Positions 9,109-18,353 of a stretch of 64,000 nucleotides of DNA are shown here, piece after piece. The position numbers and the translations under genes are program-made. This DNA is from Paraburkholderia sp. UYCP14C (lineage in GTDB: Bacteria; Pseudomonadota; Gammaproteobacteria; Burkholderiales; Burkholderiaceae). The notes beneath the pieces were generated by a model. The model was not told the DNA's origin. It worked only from the letters and a program-made list of their open reading frames with translations, and made no database searches. Each line of letters starts with the position of its first letter. Within the stretch, counting starts at the first letter, position 1. Location of the stretch: assembly GCF_004197395.1 (NCBI RefSeq), contig NZ_SELS01000025.1:55039-119038 (forward strand), in the 5' to 3' direction.

Positions 9109-9981
9109 TCATTCGGCGTGCTCGCGGTCGAACTGCCATACGGCCGGGAAGTCCATCAGTTTGCACATTTCGGAGAACGGGTACAGGGTGTTTTCCGCGT
9201 GCGTGGTGCCGCGCTGCGCCTTGATCTCGCCGTAGATGTCCCGCAACGCTTTCGCGACCGCGAGAAAGCCGGAGGCTGGATAAATCGCAATCGAAAAACC
9301 GAGCTTCTGCAATTCGGCCGGCGTCAGTTGCGGAGTGCGGCCGCCTTCGACGATGTTCACGAGCAGCGGTGTATCGAACGTGCGTGCGATCGTTTCCAAT
9401 TCTTCGACCGATTCCGGCGATTCGATGAACAACACATCGGCGCCCGCTTTGGCGAACGCTTCACCGCGCCGCAACGCTTCGTCGAGTCCGAGCGATGTAC
9501 GCGCATCGGTGCGCGCCACGATCTGAAAGTTCGGATCTTCGCGCGTCTCGACCGCGACCTTGATCTTCTTCACCATGTCGTCGAGCACGATCACTTTGCG
9601 GCCTGGCGTGTGGCCGCATTTCTTCGGAAACTCCTGGTCCTCGAGCTGGATGCCCGCGGCGCCGGCACGCTCGTAGCCGCGTACCGTGTGCGCGACGTTC
9701 AGCAAGCCGCCGTAGCCGGTGTCGCCGTCGCAGATCAAAGGCGCGTTGGTAGCGCCGCAAAACGCGCTGACACGATCGACCATGTCGGTGTAAGTCGCGA
9801 GGCCCGCATCGGGCAGGCCGAGATAGGACGCGACCGTGCCGAAGCCCGTCATGTACAGGCAATCGAATTGCATCGAGTCGGCCATCTTCGCGGAGATCAG
9901 ATCGAAGATGCCGGGCGCGGTGACGATTTCCGGCCGTGCGAGGCGTGCCTTCAACTGTTGACGCTTGTGTTGTGCGTTCAT
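9109..9981 (-). CDS. Isocitrate lyase/PEP mutase superfamily lyase
   Basis: 290-residue TIM-barrel enzyme of the ICL/PEP-mutase superfamily. Landmarks are the metal site GDTGYGG near residue 84, the active-site loop KKCGH near residue 119, ARTDAR and IESPES. Relatives include 2-methylisocitrate lyase, 2,3-dimethylmalate lyase, oxaloacetate decarboxylase and phosphonopyruvate hydrolase. The KKCGH cysteine favours a C-C lyase over a phosphonomutase. The start at 9981 fits the family N-terminus (RPEIVTAPGIFD). An upstream ATG at 10032 overlaps the MFS stop as ATGA and would add 17 unlike residues, but cannot be excluded. It is cotranscribed with the transporter upstream, which suggests the transporter brings in its substrate. 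Confidence 0.82.
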   Translation of the reverse strand: MNAQHKRQQLKARLARPEIVTAPGIFDLISAKMADSMQFDCLYMTGFGTVASYLGLPDAGLATYTDMVDRVSAFCGATNAPLICDGDTGYGGLLNVAHTVRGYERAGAAGIQLEDQEFPKKCGHTPGRKVIVLDDMVKKIKVAVETREDPNFQIVARTDARTSLGLDEALRRGEAFAKAGADVLFIESPESVEELETIARTFDTPLLVNIVEGGRTPQLTPAELQKLGFSIAIYPASGFLAVAKALRDIYGEIKAQRGTTHAENTLYPFSEMCKLMDFPAVWQFDREHAE

Positions 9982-10028
9982 GCTATTTCCGTTTGCTGAC
10001 GATGAATGGGTGCCGATTCGAGGTCGGA

Positions 10029-11435
10029 TCATCGACGCGGTTCACGCGCGACCGGTGCGCCGGCGAGCGCGGTGTCGAGGTCGACCGTGGGCGGCGGCGC
10101 GATGTCTTCGAGCGAGCGCTGATTCGTTTCGATGCCGAACACCGCGAGAATCGCGGCCATCGCGACGAGCACGCCGACGATCACCGACAGCACGTCGCGC
10201 ACGCCGCCCGTCGCATACATGACGACCACCAGCTGCGGCGCGAGAATGCCGGCGATGCGGCCCGCGCAACCGGCAATGCCGTTCGCGCGCATGCGGTTTT
10301 CGGTGGCGAACAGCTCGGGGATGTAGGTGGCGATGCCGAGCGCGACCATCAGATACGTGAGCGTGAAAAGCAGGAAGCCGAGCAGGGTTGCGGTCGCGAC
10401 GCTCGTCGAGTGTCCGTACAGCCAGCCGACCGCGGCCGCGATCGCCGCGACCGCAATGAGCCCATTTTTACGGCCTATCCGATCCGCGACGAGCACTCCC
10501 AGGAAGGCGCCGGCGGGACCGCCGAGCGACATCAGCGTCGTATATCCGAGCGACGACGCCATGCCGAGGCCCTGCTTGATCAGGAAGGTCGGCACCCAGA
10601 CGATGAAGCCGTAGATCACGACGTTCACGCCGATCTGCACGCAGATCGCGAGCAGCGTGCGGCGAATCTGCGGACCTTTGAATAATTCGAAGAGTGTCGT
10701 GGAGCGCGGCGCGGCGGAGGCCGGTTCGAGCGCTGGCGTGAAGGGCGGCAGCGGCTGACCGTTTGCCGATTCGGCTTCCGCCGCGAGCAGAATCGCATCG
10801 GCTTCGGCATAGCGCCCCTTCGATTCGAGCCAGCGCGGCGACTCCGGCATCTTCTTGCGAATCACCCAGACGATCATCGCGCCGACGCCGACGATCGCAA
10901 ACATCGCGCGCCAGCCGATCGACGGGATGATCAGATAGCCGATGAAGGTCGAGAAGAACAGCGCGGAGTTCGTGATCAGCGACAGATACGCGGACCACTT
11001 GCCACGCACGGCCGGCGGAATGAACTCGCCGACCGATCCGTAACCGACGACGATTTCCGCGCCGAGCCCGAGACCCATGAAGAAGCGGCAGACGATCAGC
11101 CACGTCATGTTCGGCGCGAGCGCACCGGCGATCGACGCGAGACCGAAGATCGCGAGATTGAATTGGTAGGTGAACTTACGGCCCTTTGCATCGCCCAGCA
11201 AACCGGCCGTGAACGCGCCGAATAACATGCCGACGAATGTCGACGACAGAAACGCCGCATTCAATTGCATCGTCGACCAGCCGCTCTTCGCGAGCGCGCC
11301 GAGCACGCCGCCGGCCAGGTAGATATCGAACGAATCGAGAAACATGCCTCCGCCGATCAGCCAGAGGATGCGCCGGTGAAAACCGGAGAGGGGCAGTCTG
11401 TCCAGTCTCGGACCAGCGTTCACGGTGCTCGGCAT
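10029..11435 (-). CDS. MFS transporter (sugar/aromatic acid:H+ type)
   Basis: 468 residues with 12 hydrophobic segments and a central soluble loop (about residues 205-250). MFS signatures are GDAKGRK after helix 2, the DSFDIYLAGG segment in helix 1 and PESPRWL after helix 6. The last supports the metabolite:H+ symporter/NiaP-like branch. A good AGGAGA precedes the ATG. It heads a two-gene unit with the ICL-family lyase, and a GntR gene lies upstream in the same direction, suggesting an inducible catabolic module for an organic acid. The substrate is not deducible. Confidence 0.85.
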   Translation of the reverse strand: MPSTVNAGPRLDRLPLSGFHRRILWLIGGGMFLDSFDIYLAGGVLGALAKSGWSTMQLNAAFLSSTFVGMLFGAFTAGLLGDAKGRKFTYQFNLAIFGLASIAGALAPNMTWLIVCRFFMGLGLGAEIVVGYGSVGEFIPPAVRGKWSAYLSLITNSALFFSTFIGYLIIPSIGWRAMFAIVGVGAMIVWVIRKKMPESPRWLESKGRYAEADAILLAAEAESANGQPLPPFTPALEPASAAPRSTTLFELFKGPQIRRTLLAICVQIGVNVVIYGFIVWVPTFLIKQGLGMASSLGYTTLMSLGGPAGAFLGVLVADRIGRKNGLIAVAAIAAAVGWLYGHSTSVATATLLGFLLFTLTYLMVALGIATYIPELFATENRMRANGIAGCAGRIAGILAPQLVVVMYATGGVRDVLSVIVGVLVAMAAILAVFGIETNQRSLEDIAPPPTVDLDTALAGAPVAREPRR

Positions 11436-11549
11436 TTCACGTCTCCTGCGTCGTTATGGGACGGCTATTCGTGCGTTGCGTCGATGCGTGGTGCTGCGAT
11501 ATTCGGCTGTGATGCGTGCGGACCAGAGGCTAGATTCAATCGCGAATGG

Positions 11550-12224
11550 CTACGACGAAGGGTGCTCCCTTTGATAGCGGTCGAGCACCGCTTTCTCGGC
11601 GGCGAGGATATGACAACGGGTGATCGCCTCGGCCCACGCGGCATTGCGATTCTCGAGCGCCTGCACGATTTCGAAGTGCTGGCGCGCGCTGCTCGCGCGG
11701 TGCTCGTCGTTGTACGAGTCGAACGTCCACTTGATCAGCGGCGTTTCCTTCATCGACGTCAATGAGCGATCGAGGCGCGCATTCCCCGCCGCGGCCGTGA
11801 TGATCGAATGGAATTCGCCGTTGGCGGCGAACCATGCTTCGGTCGTTTCGGGTGTGGACGCTTGCCGCGTGATGGCGGACATCTGTTCGGCGAGTATGCG
11901 CAGCCGTTCGATTTCGGTGGCGCCGATTTTTACTGCGGCGCGGCCGGCGAGAAATGGCTCGATCAGAAGCCGCGCTTCGAAGATTTCGCGCGCGTCCTGC
12001 AGCGACCATGCCTTGACCCGCACGCCATAGTTCGGTCGGATCTCGACCCAGCCCTCGGCGCCGAGACGGCGCAGCGCTTCGCGCACCGGTGTGCGGCTCA
12101 CGCCGAGGCTTTTGGCGAGCTGTTCTTCGCGCAGATACTGACCCGCGCCGAAGCGATTCTCGGCAAGCGACTGCTTGATCGCGAGATAGACGTCATCCGG
12201 GGATCGCGCCGAGGGGGCCGGCAT
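11550..12224 (-). CDS. GntR-family regulator, FadR/FCD subfamily
   Basis: 224 residues: an N-terminal winged helix-turn-helix (LAKSLGVSRTPVREALRRLGAEGWVEI) and a C-terminal all-helical FCD ligand domain of about 140 residues with metal-type positions (EARLLIEP, H-rich segments ending ITRCHILAAEKAV). The start is the ATG at 12224, preceded by GAAGGAG at a rather long distance. Earlier in-frame starts at 12278 and 12308 have no ribosome site. It is upstream of the MFS-lyase pair and probably represses it and itself. Two copies of CATTGTATGCAAA overlap its start region. Confidence 0.85.
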   Translation of the reverse strand: MPAPSARSPDDVYLAIKQSLAENRFGAGQYLREEQLAKSLGVSRTPVREALRRLGAEGWVEIRPNYGVRVKAWSLQDAREIFEARLLIEPFLAGRAAVKIGATEIERLRILAEQMSAITRQASTPETTEAWFAANGEFHSIITAAAGNARLDRSLTSMKETPLIKWTFDSYNDEHRASSARQHFEIVQALENRNAAWAEAITRCHILAAEKAVLDRYQREHPSS

Positions 12225-12234
12225 TGTATGCAAA
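12222..12234. promoter_or_regulatory. Putative GntR operator, copy 1
   Basis: CATTGTATGCAAA; its core TTGTATGCAA is a near-palindrome of the TTGTATACAA kind used by FCD-type GntR regulators. It overlaps the chosen start codon of the GntR gene. Confidence 0.5.
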
Positions 12235-12283
12235 ATACTCTCCTTCACAGGCTGACGAGCCGGATTTAGCCGCTTCATGGATA

Positions 12284-12296
12284 CATTGTATGCAAA
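12284..12296. promoter_or_regulatory. Putative GntR operator, copy 2
   Basis: Identical 13-mer to the copy at 12222, exactly 62 bp away in the same orientation. The pair spans the likely promoter of the GntR gene and suggests autoregulation. Confidence 0.5.
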
Positions 12297-12349
12297 GTGG
12301 GGTTGCACGGGCTCGGGGGTTTCCCTGGGCGATGAGGCGCGGTAGTCGC

Positions 12350-12396
12350 CGCAAAAAGAAAATGGCCTGAAGGGCGAAGTCGCCCTTCAGGCCATT
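12350..12396 (-). terminator. Rho-independent terminator after the porin gene
   Basis: A 17-bp perfect inverted repeat (12361-12377 with 12380-12396, core GGCCTGAAGGGCGA) with only two bases between the arms. On the minus strand it runs into TTTTCTTTTT. Very strong terminator for the porin transcript. Confidence 0.9.
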
Positions 12397-12413
12397 CACG
12401 AATACTTCTGGAA

Positions 12414-13508
12414 TCAGAAGTGTGTATTCAAACCGACCCGTGCGATCGCCTGGGTCTGGCCGCTCGATGCACCGTCCGCACTGTTCATGCCGTTGATCTG
12501 CGCGAAGCCGCCCGAGCTTGCGCGCTGATACAGACCCATCACATAGACGCTCGTACGTTTCGACAGCGAGTAGTCGACGATCGCCGCGACCTGGTGCGCG
12601 TGATTATTGTCGACGACCGAGTTGCCCTTCATGTACATATACGACGCACCGGTGGCGAGTGCCGGTGTGAACCGGTACTGTGCGCCAACCGAGCCTTCAT
12701 AGACCGAGCCGCCGTTCGCCGAGTTGTGCACGGTGGTGAAGAGCGCGTTGGTGAACCACGATCCGAATTTGTAGTGCGCGCCGAGACCCCAGTTGCGCAC
12801 GCTGACCTGCGGTGAACCTGCGGTGTAGTACTTCACGTTCGTATAGGCGGCGTTGGCGCCGAACGAATTCGCCGCGTAGTTGAGCCCGAAGCTGGTCGAA
12901 TTGCCCGCGCCAACGGAGCCCGTGACATTGCCGAAGCCATACATCGCGCCCGCGCTGAATCCACCGAACACCGGCGTCAGGTATTTGACGGAGTTATTGA
13001 GGCTCACGCCGGCCATGCGGTCCCAGTCGAACGCGCCGGTCGGATTCTGCGGCAGAGCGAGTTTCTGGAACGGCCCCGCGCGGAATGAATAAAAGTGGCC
13101 GGAGAGGTTGGCAGGGTCATTACCGCCGGCGAACAGCGAGTCCGTCATGAAGTCGTACTGATTACCGAGCGTGAACTTGCCGAGGCGATCGTCGACGAGA
13201 CCCACATACGAAAGACGGCTGAACAGGCTCGAATTAGGCATGAATTGCCCGTTGTTCAGCTGGTACTGGTTCACGAGCTCGAAGATGGCCTTGGTGCCGC
13301 CGCCGAGATCTTCCGAACCTCTCATACCCCACAGGTTCGGGCCATTGACGCCGTCGTCCATCTTGACGTTGTGCTTGCCTCCCTGGTTACTCACATACGT
13401 AACACCGGTATCCATGAGGCCGAAGAGCGTGACGCTGCTTTGCGCATGCGCTGCCGTCGACATCAAGGTACCCGCGAGAATGGCGAGCGCGATCTGCGTC
13501 TTCTTCAT
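12414..13508 (-). CDS. Gram-negative porin (OmpC-like, Burkholderia type)
   Basis: 364 residues with a cleavable signal peptide (cut after AHA, residue 22), the typical opening SSVTLFGLMDTGVTYVSN, alternating beta-strand pattern, a GSEDLGGGTKAIFELVNQY segment and a C-terminal phenylalanine (LNTHF) needed for outer-membrane assembly. It forms a trimeric 16-strand pore for small solutes. The start follows AAGGAGA. Next to the tannase and the aromatic-acid transporter it may serve aromatic-acid entry, but general porins of this type occur in many contexts. Confidence 0.9.
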   Translation of the reverse strand: MKKTQIALAILAGTLMSTAAHAQSSVTLFGLMDTGVTYVSNQGGKHNVKMDDGVNGPNLWGMRGSEDLGGGTKAIFELVNQYQLNNGQFMPNSSLFSRLSYVGLVDDRLGKFTLGNQYDFMTDSLFAGGNDPANLSGHFYSFRAGPFQKLALPQNPTGAFDWDRMAGVSLNNSVKYLTPVFGGFSAGAMYGFGNVTGSVGAGNSTSFGLNYAANSFGANAAYTNVKYYTAGSPQVSVRNWGLGAHYKFGSWFTNALFTTVHNSANGGSVYEGSVGAQYRFTPALATGASYMYMKGNSVVDNNHAHQVAAIVDYSLSKRTSVYVMGLYQRASSGGFAQINGMNSADGASSGQTQAIARVGLNTHF

Positions 13509-14516
13509 CGAAATGATCTCCTTTTATATTTAGTCATACCAAGCGAAGTCGTATAGCTGTGCTGTATTGGCGAATCACAAAGATCCCCGTGGATCCTCGT
13601 GATGCAAAACAGGTCGGGCACTGGTGAACGGGGCACAATATAGTCGGCGCGATGTTCCTGAGGAAGTGGCGCGGCTGGCCCGAAAAGCACAACTGATCGA
13701 TGAGCAGGCTGTCAGACATCGCGGGGTTTACGCGAACGCCCGAGGCGGCGCGCTGACTGCGTCGTTTCAGGAGGTGAGATGTAGTTCGTTGAAAAATAAG
13801 CGCTTTGTGTTTGTCTCGCGGCGACGCCACGTTTGCTTGTCGTAAAGCAAAGGAATAAAAGGCGTAAGAATTCGAAATATCTCGACATTGCGTCGATAAA
13901 CAAAACAGAAAGCTCATGGCATTGATTCGCAACGCGATTGGAAATGGCGTTGGGTTCACGCCACAACATGGCAACAGTCGAGATTGACGCCCGGTTGTTC
14001 TCTATGAGATTTCGCGCGCGATGCTGGGTTTGTCGTTGCGCAATGCATAGAAGCAGTACTTTTCGAGTCTCTGTGCCGCTGAACTACCGGGTTCTTCCGC
14101 GCAAGATCTAATCTCGTCCAATCACCTTCGGTAATGCATAGCGACGCCCTTGAAAATTCAAGGCGACTCATTGCCGCGCAATGGATTTCAATTTGTTTCT
14201 TTTCACATCTAAAAAACTTATTGCATGTGGTCGTGCGAGATCTCGGCGCACGGTCGAGTCGGCTTGCGCAGCTATCTGAAACTCCTTGTGTCGTCGGCTC
14301 GAGCGTGGCGTCGGGCGTCTTCGGGTTGGACGTGCGAGCGCATTGGAGAGCCGTCGATATCGCTGATCCTTGTGGTTAACCCGCGATTACTTGTGACTCA
14401 CCGTCTGGCTAACGTCGCGTCAAAACCCGGCGAGCCTGCGTGCGACCGCGTGGCCACGGCCGAAACAACGAAGACGCTTCTGAAAGCCGAAGTACTCAAA
14501 GAGGAGATGTGAATCG
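13509..14516. other. 1-kb intergenic region, no convincing gene
   Basis: Both strands were read; the open frames here have no family resemblance and poor codon pattern. Base composition is lower in G+C than the neighbours. It carries the promoter of the porin (minus) and of the esterase (plus). No tRNA, IS or clear terminator was found. An undetected small RNA or decayed gene is possible. Confidence 0.5.
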
Positions 14517-14627
14517 ATGAAGATGAATAACACTTGCGTCACTCGACGCGGATGCGTGATGCGCACCGCGAGCACACGCACCGGTCCGATAGTGGACCGC
14601 GACAACCACGCAGGAGAACGAGTATGA
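14517..14627 (+). CDS. Possible 36-codon leader peptide overlapping the esterase start
   Basis: An ATG preceded by GAGGAG opens a 36-codon frame whose TGA overlaps the esterase ATG as ATGA. The peptide is basic and polar (MKMNNTCVTRRGCVM...) with no recognised domain. The precise overlap suggests translational coupling, but it could be chance. Confidence 0.35.
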   Translation: MKMNNTCVTRRGCVMRTASTRTGPIVDRDNHAGERV

Positions 14628-16384
14628 AAACACTGCAATCCCTAAAGTTGCTGTCGCGTATCAAGGCGCGCAGCATTTCGCTGCTGACCTTCGTCGGCGT
14701 TTGCGCGACGGCCGCGATCGTCGCCGCATGCGGTGGCGGTAGCGGCATAGTCACGTACACGCCGTTGTCGGTCGTGCAGTCGGTCGTCGATTGCTCGAAG
14801 CTCGCGTCGATCGATATCACGGACATCGGCGGCGCCGGTAGTTCGATTACCTCGGCGACCGTGACCAACGCAACGGTCAACGGCGCGACGGTCGCGTTCT
14901 GCACGGTGAAGGGCACGCTCGCTCCGTCGAACACGTTCGAGGTTGCACTGCCGGTCAGCTCGTGGACGCAACGTTTCGCGGAACTCGGTTGCGGCGGTTT
15001 GTGCGGCAATCTGAGCGACCCGACGCAGCAAAGCTCGTTCAGCTTCTCGTATCAGTGCCCGCTCGTGCAGCAAGGCGGCTTCGTGACGGCGGCGACCGAC
15101 ATGGGTCACTCGGGCCAGGATTCGAGCTGGACCACCGACCCGCAAAAGCAGGCCGACTTCGCGTATCGCGGCCAGCACATCACGACGCTCGCCGCGAAAA
15201 AGCTGATCAAGGCCTACTACGGACAGACGCAGAAGTACTCGTACTTCATCGGCTGCTCTGACGGTGGCCGCGAAGCGCTGATGGCTGCGCAACGTTACCC
15301 GACCGACTACAACGGCATCGTCGCGGGCGCGCCGGCTGCGCACTTCCAGATCCAGAACTCGCTGTATCACGGCTGGAGCGTGAAGTCGCAAAGCACGACC
15401 GGCACCAGCGCGGGCAATGCGATTCTGTATGCCGACAAGGCGACGCTGCTGCACAAGGCCGTTGCTGCGGCATGCGGCGGCGGCAGCGGTGCGGCCGACG
15501 GCCTGATCGCCGACCCGCGTACCTGCCATTTCGACCCGGCGACGATCCAGTGCGCGAGCGGCGCGACGAGCACCAGCAACTGCCTGAGCGCTGCTGAAGT
15601 CACGACGGCGAAGGCCATCTACAACGGTCCGACCGATGCGACGACCGGCGAGTACATGCTGGCGGGTTCGCCGCAGTATGGTTCGGAAGCGAACTGGATC
15701 GGCGTCGAAGTGCCGTCGTCGAACTCGACGGACGCACCGGTTTCGGTGACGAAGCTGTTCAGCTATTCGATCGTGACGGGCGCGTACAACCTGATCTTCA
15801 CGGGCTCGCCGACGATGCCGACTATCGACACCTTCGGCTATCAGGACGCCAGCTTCTACCCGACTTATCTGAAGGCGAACCATCCGTTCATCGATGCGAC
15901 GAGCCCGGATCTGTCCGCGTTCAATGCTGCCGGCGGCAAGCTGATCCTGTGGCACGGCTGGGCTGACCAGCACATCTCGCCGTTGTTCACGATCCAGTAC
16001 TACGAGGCGATGCAGAACACGATGGGCGCGTCGAGCGTCGATCAGTTCGCGCGTCTGTATCTGGTGCCGGGCGTCGGTCACTGCGGCGGCGGCGAAGGCA
16101 ACCCGAATATCGACCTCGTGTCGAAGATCACCAACTGGGTCGAAGAAGCGAAGGTGCCGACTTCCGTGATGACGTATCAGACCGATTCGTCGAACAACGT
16201 GACGGCCTCGCGTCCGGTCTATCCGTACCCGGCGGTCGCGAAGTTCACCGGCTCGGGCGACTGGCACGACGGCGCGAACTACACGCAAGGCGCACCGCTC
16301 TACACGGCAGCCTCGCGTACGTGGGCCGGTTCGAGCTTCTACACGCCTTATACGGCGGCGACGCGCGGTGTTGCGGCGCCCTGA
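14624..16384 (+). CDS. Tannase/feruloyl esterase family protein, lipoprotein
   Basis: 586 residues, family with fungal tannases, feruloyl esterase B and bacterial MHETase. Residues 1-36 form a lipoprotein signal with lipobox VAAC (Cys36). The catalytic machinery is complete: Ser212 in GCSDGGRE, Asp448 in WHGWADQH, His486 in GVGHCGGG, and the family's Cys211-Cys487 pair that ties Ser and His together. It should hydrolyse aromatic acid esters such as galloyl or feruloyl esters outside the cytoplasm. The start uses AGGAGA. The next gene cluster codes for an aromatic-acid transporter and gallate/protocatechuate lower-pathway enzymes, so a galloyl ester is the favoured substrate (inference). Confidence 0.85.
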   Translation: MKTLQSLKLLSRIKARSISLLTFVGVCATAAIVAACGGGSGIVTYTPLSVVQSVVDCSKLASIDITDIGGAGSSITSATVTNATVNGATVAFCTVKGTLAPSNTFEVALPVSSWTQRFAELGCGGLCGNLSDPTQQSSFSFSYQCPLVQQGGFVTAATDMGHSGQDSSWTTDPQKQADFAYRGQHITTLAAKKLIKAYYGQTQKYSYFIGCSDGGREALMAAQRYPTDYNGIVAGAPAAHFQIQNSLYHGWSVKSQSTTGTSAGNAILYADKATLLHKAVAAACGGGSGAADGLIADPRTCHFDPATIQCASGATSTSNCLSAAEVTTAKAIYNGPTDATTGEYMLAGSPQYGSEANWIGVEVPSSNSTDAPVSVTKLFSYSIVTGAYNLIFTGSPTMPTIDTFGYQDASFYPTYLKANHPFIDATSPDLSAFNAAGGKLILWHGWADQHISPLFTIQYYEAMQNTMGASSVDQFARLYLVPGVGHCGGGEGNPNIDLVSKITNWVEEAKVPTSVMTYQTDSSNNVTASRPVYPYPAVAKFTGSGDWHDGANYTQGAPLYTAASRTWAGSSFYTPYTAATRGVAAP

Positions 16385-16444
16385 GCCGCTAGCGCGCAGC
16401 GGTAATTGACCAGGTGCCGGTCCCGCAAGGGCTGGCTCGTCCCG

Positions 16445-16485
16445 AAGCGGAATCGCCGTTGCACGGTCATTCCGCTTTTTTCTTT
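16445..16485 (+). terminator. Rho-independent terminator after the esterase
   Basis: Nine-bp stem AAGCGGAAT/ATTCCGCTT with a 15-base loop followed by a T-rich run (16476-16485). It separates the esterase from the transporter operon. Confidence 0.8.
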
Positions 16486-16926
16486 TGAGCCCTTTTTTCA
16501 GGTGCAAATCCGCTGTCAGCGCGGGGCATCTTCGTTGCACGGGAAAAGCGGGCCATCTCACGGCCGTTGTATGCGAGTTCGTTCCCGCGTCATCTGTTCT
16601 GTTTATGAGGATGCACGCGAAGAGGCATTCGGCGAGCCCGCTTCGAAGGGCCTACGGTCTAGCTTGAGCGCTTATCCAACGGGGCTTTGCGCGAATCGGC
16701 GCAGTTTCGCGGGTGCTATGCGGAACGGTGAGAAAGCGGATACTCGCTCCGACTATATGGTTAACCCGCGCTTTGGCCCGCGAAGGACGAAACGTACCTT
16801 CACGCCAGTCGCTTGAGTAAGGCGTTTAGGGGCCCATCGCCACGATGGTTACGGAGTCGACGTACTTTGCGAAGCAACCCGCTTCGAGCGCGCGATGAGA
16901 CCAATGAAGGAGACAGGAGAGTTTTG
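16486..16926. other. Intergenic region before the AAHS operon
   Basis: About 440 bp with mixed composition and no credible gene on either strand. It should contain the promoter of the transporter-ligJ-ligK operon. No clear operator palindrome was found. Confidence 0.5.
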
Positions 16927-18282
16927 ATGAGTACTAGCAGCGGTAACCGGATTGACATCAAGAAGTTCATCGATGAACGGCCGATTTCGCCCTACCAGTG
17001 GCTATTGGTCGTGCTGTGTTTTCTGATCGTGACCGCCGACGGCATGGACGTCGCGATCATGGGTTTCGTCGCGCCGTCCATCATTCATGATTGGGCGATT
17101 TCGCGCCCTCAATTCGGCCTCGTGATGAGCGCGGCGCCGATCGGTCTCGTGATCGGCGCATTGTTCGCGGGTCCGGCATCGGACCGCATCGGCCGCAAGT
17201 GGGTGCTGATTACGTCGGTGTTTCTGTTCGGCGTGTTCACGATCGCGACTGCGTTCACGCAATCGCCGTTTTCGATGGCGGCACTGCGTCTGTTGAGCGG
17301 TATCGGCCTCGGCGCCGCCATGCCGAACTCGACGACGCTGCTGTCCGAGTACGCACCGCAACGCAAGCGCGCGCTGCTGATCACCGTGATGTTCACGGGC
17401 TTCAATCTCGGCTCGGCCTTGATCGGCTTCGCGGCCGGCTGGCTGATTCCGGTTCACGGCTGGCGCTCGGTGCTGATTTTCGGCGGCGCACTGCCGCTCG
17501 TGCTGATCCCGTTCCAGATCTGGCTGCTGCCTGAGTCGGCCCGTCTGCTCGCGGTGCGCGGCGCGCCCGCGCAGCGTATCGGCAAGGTGCTCGGCCGGGT
17601 GTGCGGCGTGCACTTTGCAGGCAATGAAGTATTCGTGTCGAACGAACCGCCGCTGCCGACGCGCAAGCCGATCGGCGTGCTGTTCTCGCAAGGCTATGGC
17701 TCGATGACGATCGCGCTGTGGGTCACGTATTTCATGGGCCTGCTCGTGATCTATCTGCTGACGGGCTGGCTGCCGACGCTGATGAAGGATGCGGGCCTGT
17801 CGGTCACGACCGCGGCCAACGTCACGGCGATGTTCCAGATCGGCGGCACGATCGGCGCGGTCCTGGTCGGCTGGATCATGGACAAGGCACGTCCGGCGCC
17901 GGTCATCAGCGCCGCGTATATCGGTGGTGCGCTGTGCGTGCTCGGCCTCGGCTACATCGGCGCGCTGTCGTCGTCGCTCGCACTGCTGGTGTTTCTCGCG
18001 GGCTTCTGCATGAGCGGCGCGCAAACCGGTCTGAACGCATTCGCTCCCAGCCGTTACCCGACTGTCGCGCGTGCGACCGGTGTGAGCTGGATGCTCGGCA
18101 TGGGCCGCTTCGGCAGCATCTTCGGCTCGGCGATCGGCGGCGCGCTGCTCGGCCTCGGCTGGCAGTTCGGCGCGATCCTCGCGATGCTCGCAATCCCTGC
18201 TACGCTCGCCGCTATAGCCATCCTGGTGAGCCAGCGGGTGGGCGGCGCCGAAGCGGTGGCGCAGCCGAATACCGCGCATTGA
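16927..18282 (+). CDS. Aromatic acid:H+ symporter, AAHS family MFS
   Basis: 451 residues with 12 membrane helices. AAHS landmarks are ADGMDVAIMGFVAP in helix 1 (the DGxD acidic motif of PcaK-like transporters) and GPASDRIGRKW after helix 2. The start at 16927 follows AGGAGAG; a longer frame to 16813 adds 38 non-hydrophobic residues and is rejected. It imports an aromatic acid by proton symport. Its position directly upstream of LigJ and LigK genes points to gallate, protocatechuate or a related carboxylate as substrate. Confidence 0.88.
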   Translation: MSTSSGNRIDIKKFIDERPISPYQWLLVVLCFLIVTADGMDVAIMGFVAPSIIHDWAISRPQFGLVMSAAPIGLVIGALFAGPASDRIGRKWVLITSVFLFGVFTIATAFTQSPFSMAALRLLSGIGLGAAMPNSTTLLSEYAPQRKRALLITVMFTGFNLGSALIGFAAGWLIPVHGWRSVLIFGGALPLVLIPFQIWLLPESARLLAVRGAPAQRIGKVLGRVCGVHFAGNEVFVSNEPPLPTRKPIGVLFSQGYGSMTIALWVTYFMGLLVIYLLTGWLPTLMKDAGLSVTTAANVTAMFQIGGTIGAVLVGWIMDKARPAPVISAAYIGGALCVLGLGYIGALSSSLALLVFLAGFCMSGAQTGLNAFAPSRYPTVARATGVSWMLGMGRFGSIFGSAIGGALLGLGWQFGAILAMLAIPATLAAIAILVSQRVGGAEAVAQPNTAH

Positions 18283-18353
18283 CGCATGCAGGAACGCGGC
18301 GCGCGAGCGTTTCACGCGCGCTGCTGGTTAAATTCATCTACTGAGGAATCACG

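Noticed and set aside
9109-9981. Calling the ICL-family lyase PrpB
   Set aside because: The sequence around the metal site and the KKCGH loop fits the wider dimethylmalate lyase/oxaloacetate decarboxylase group better, and it is far from prpC.
13674-13692. Sigma-54-like TGGCCCGAAAAGCAC in the porin-tannase gap
   Set aside because: The -12 half lacks TTGC, and no enhancer-binding regulator is nearby.
14642-16561. Long open frame of about 640 codons on the minus strand opposite the tannase gene
   Set aside because: Arginine-rich translation without domain features; a by-product of high-GC codon bias in the real gene.
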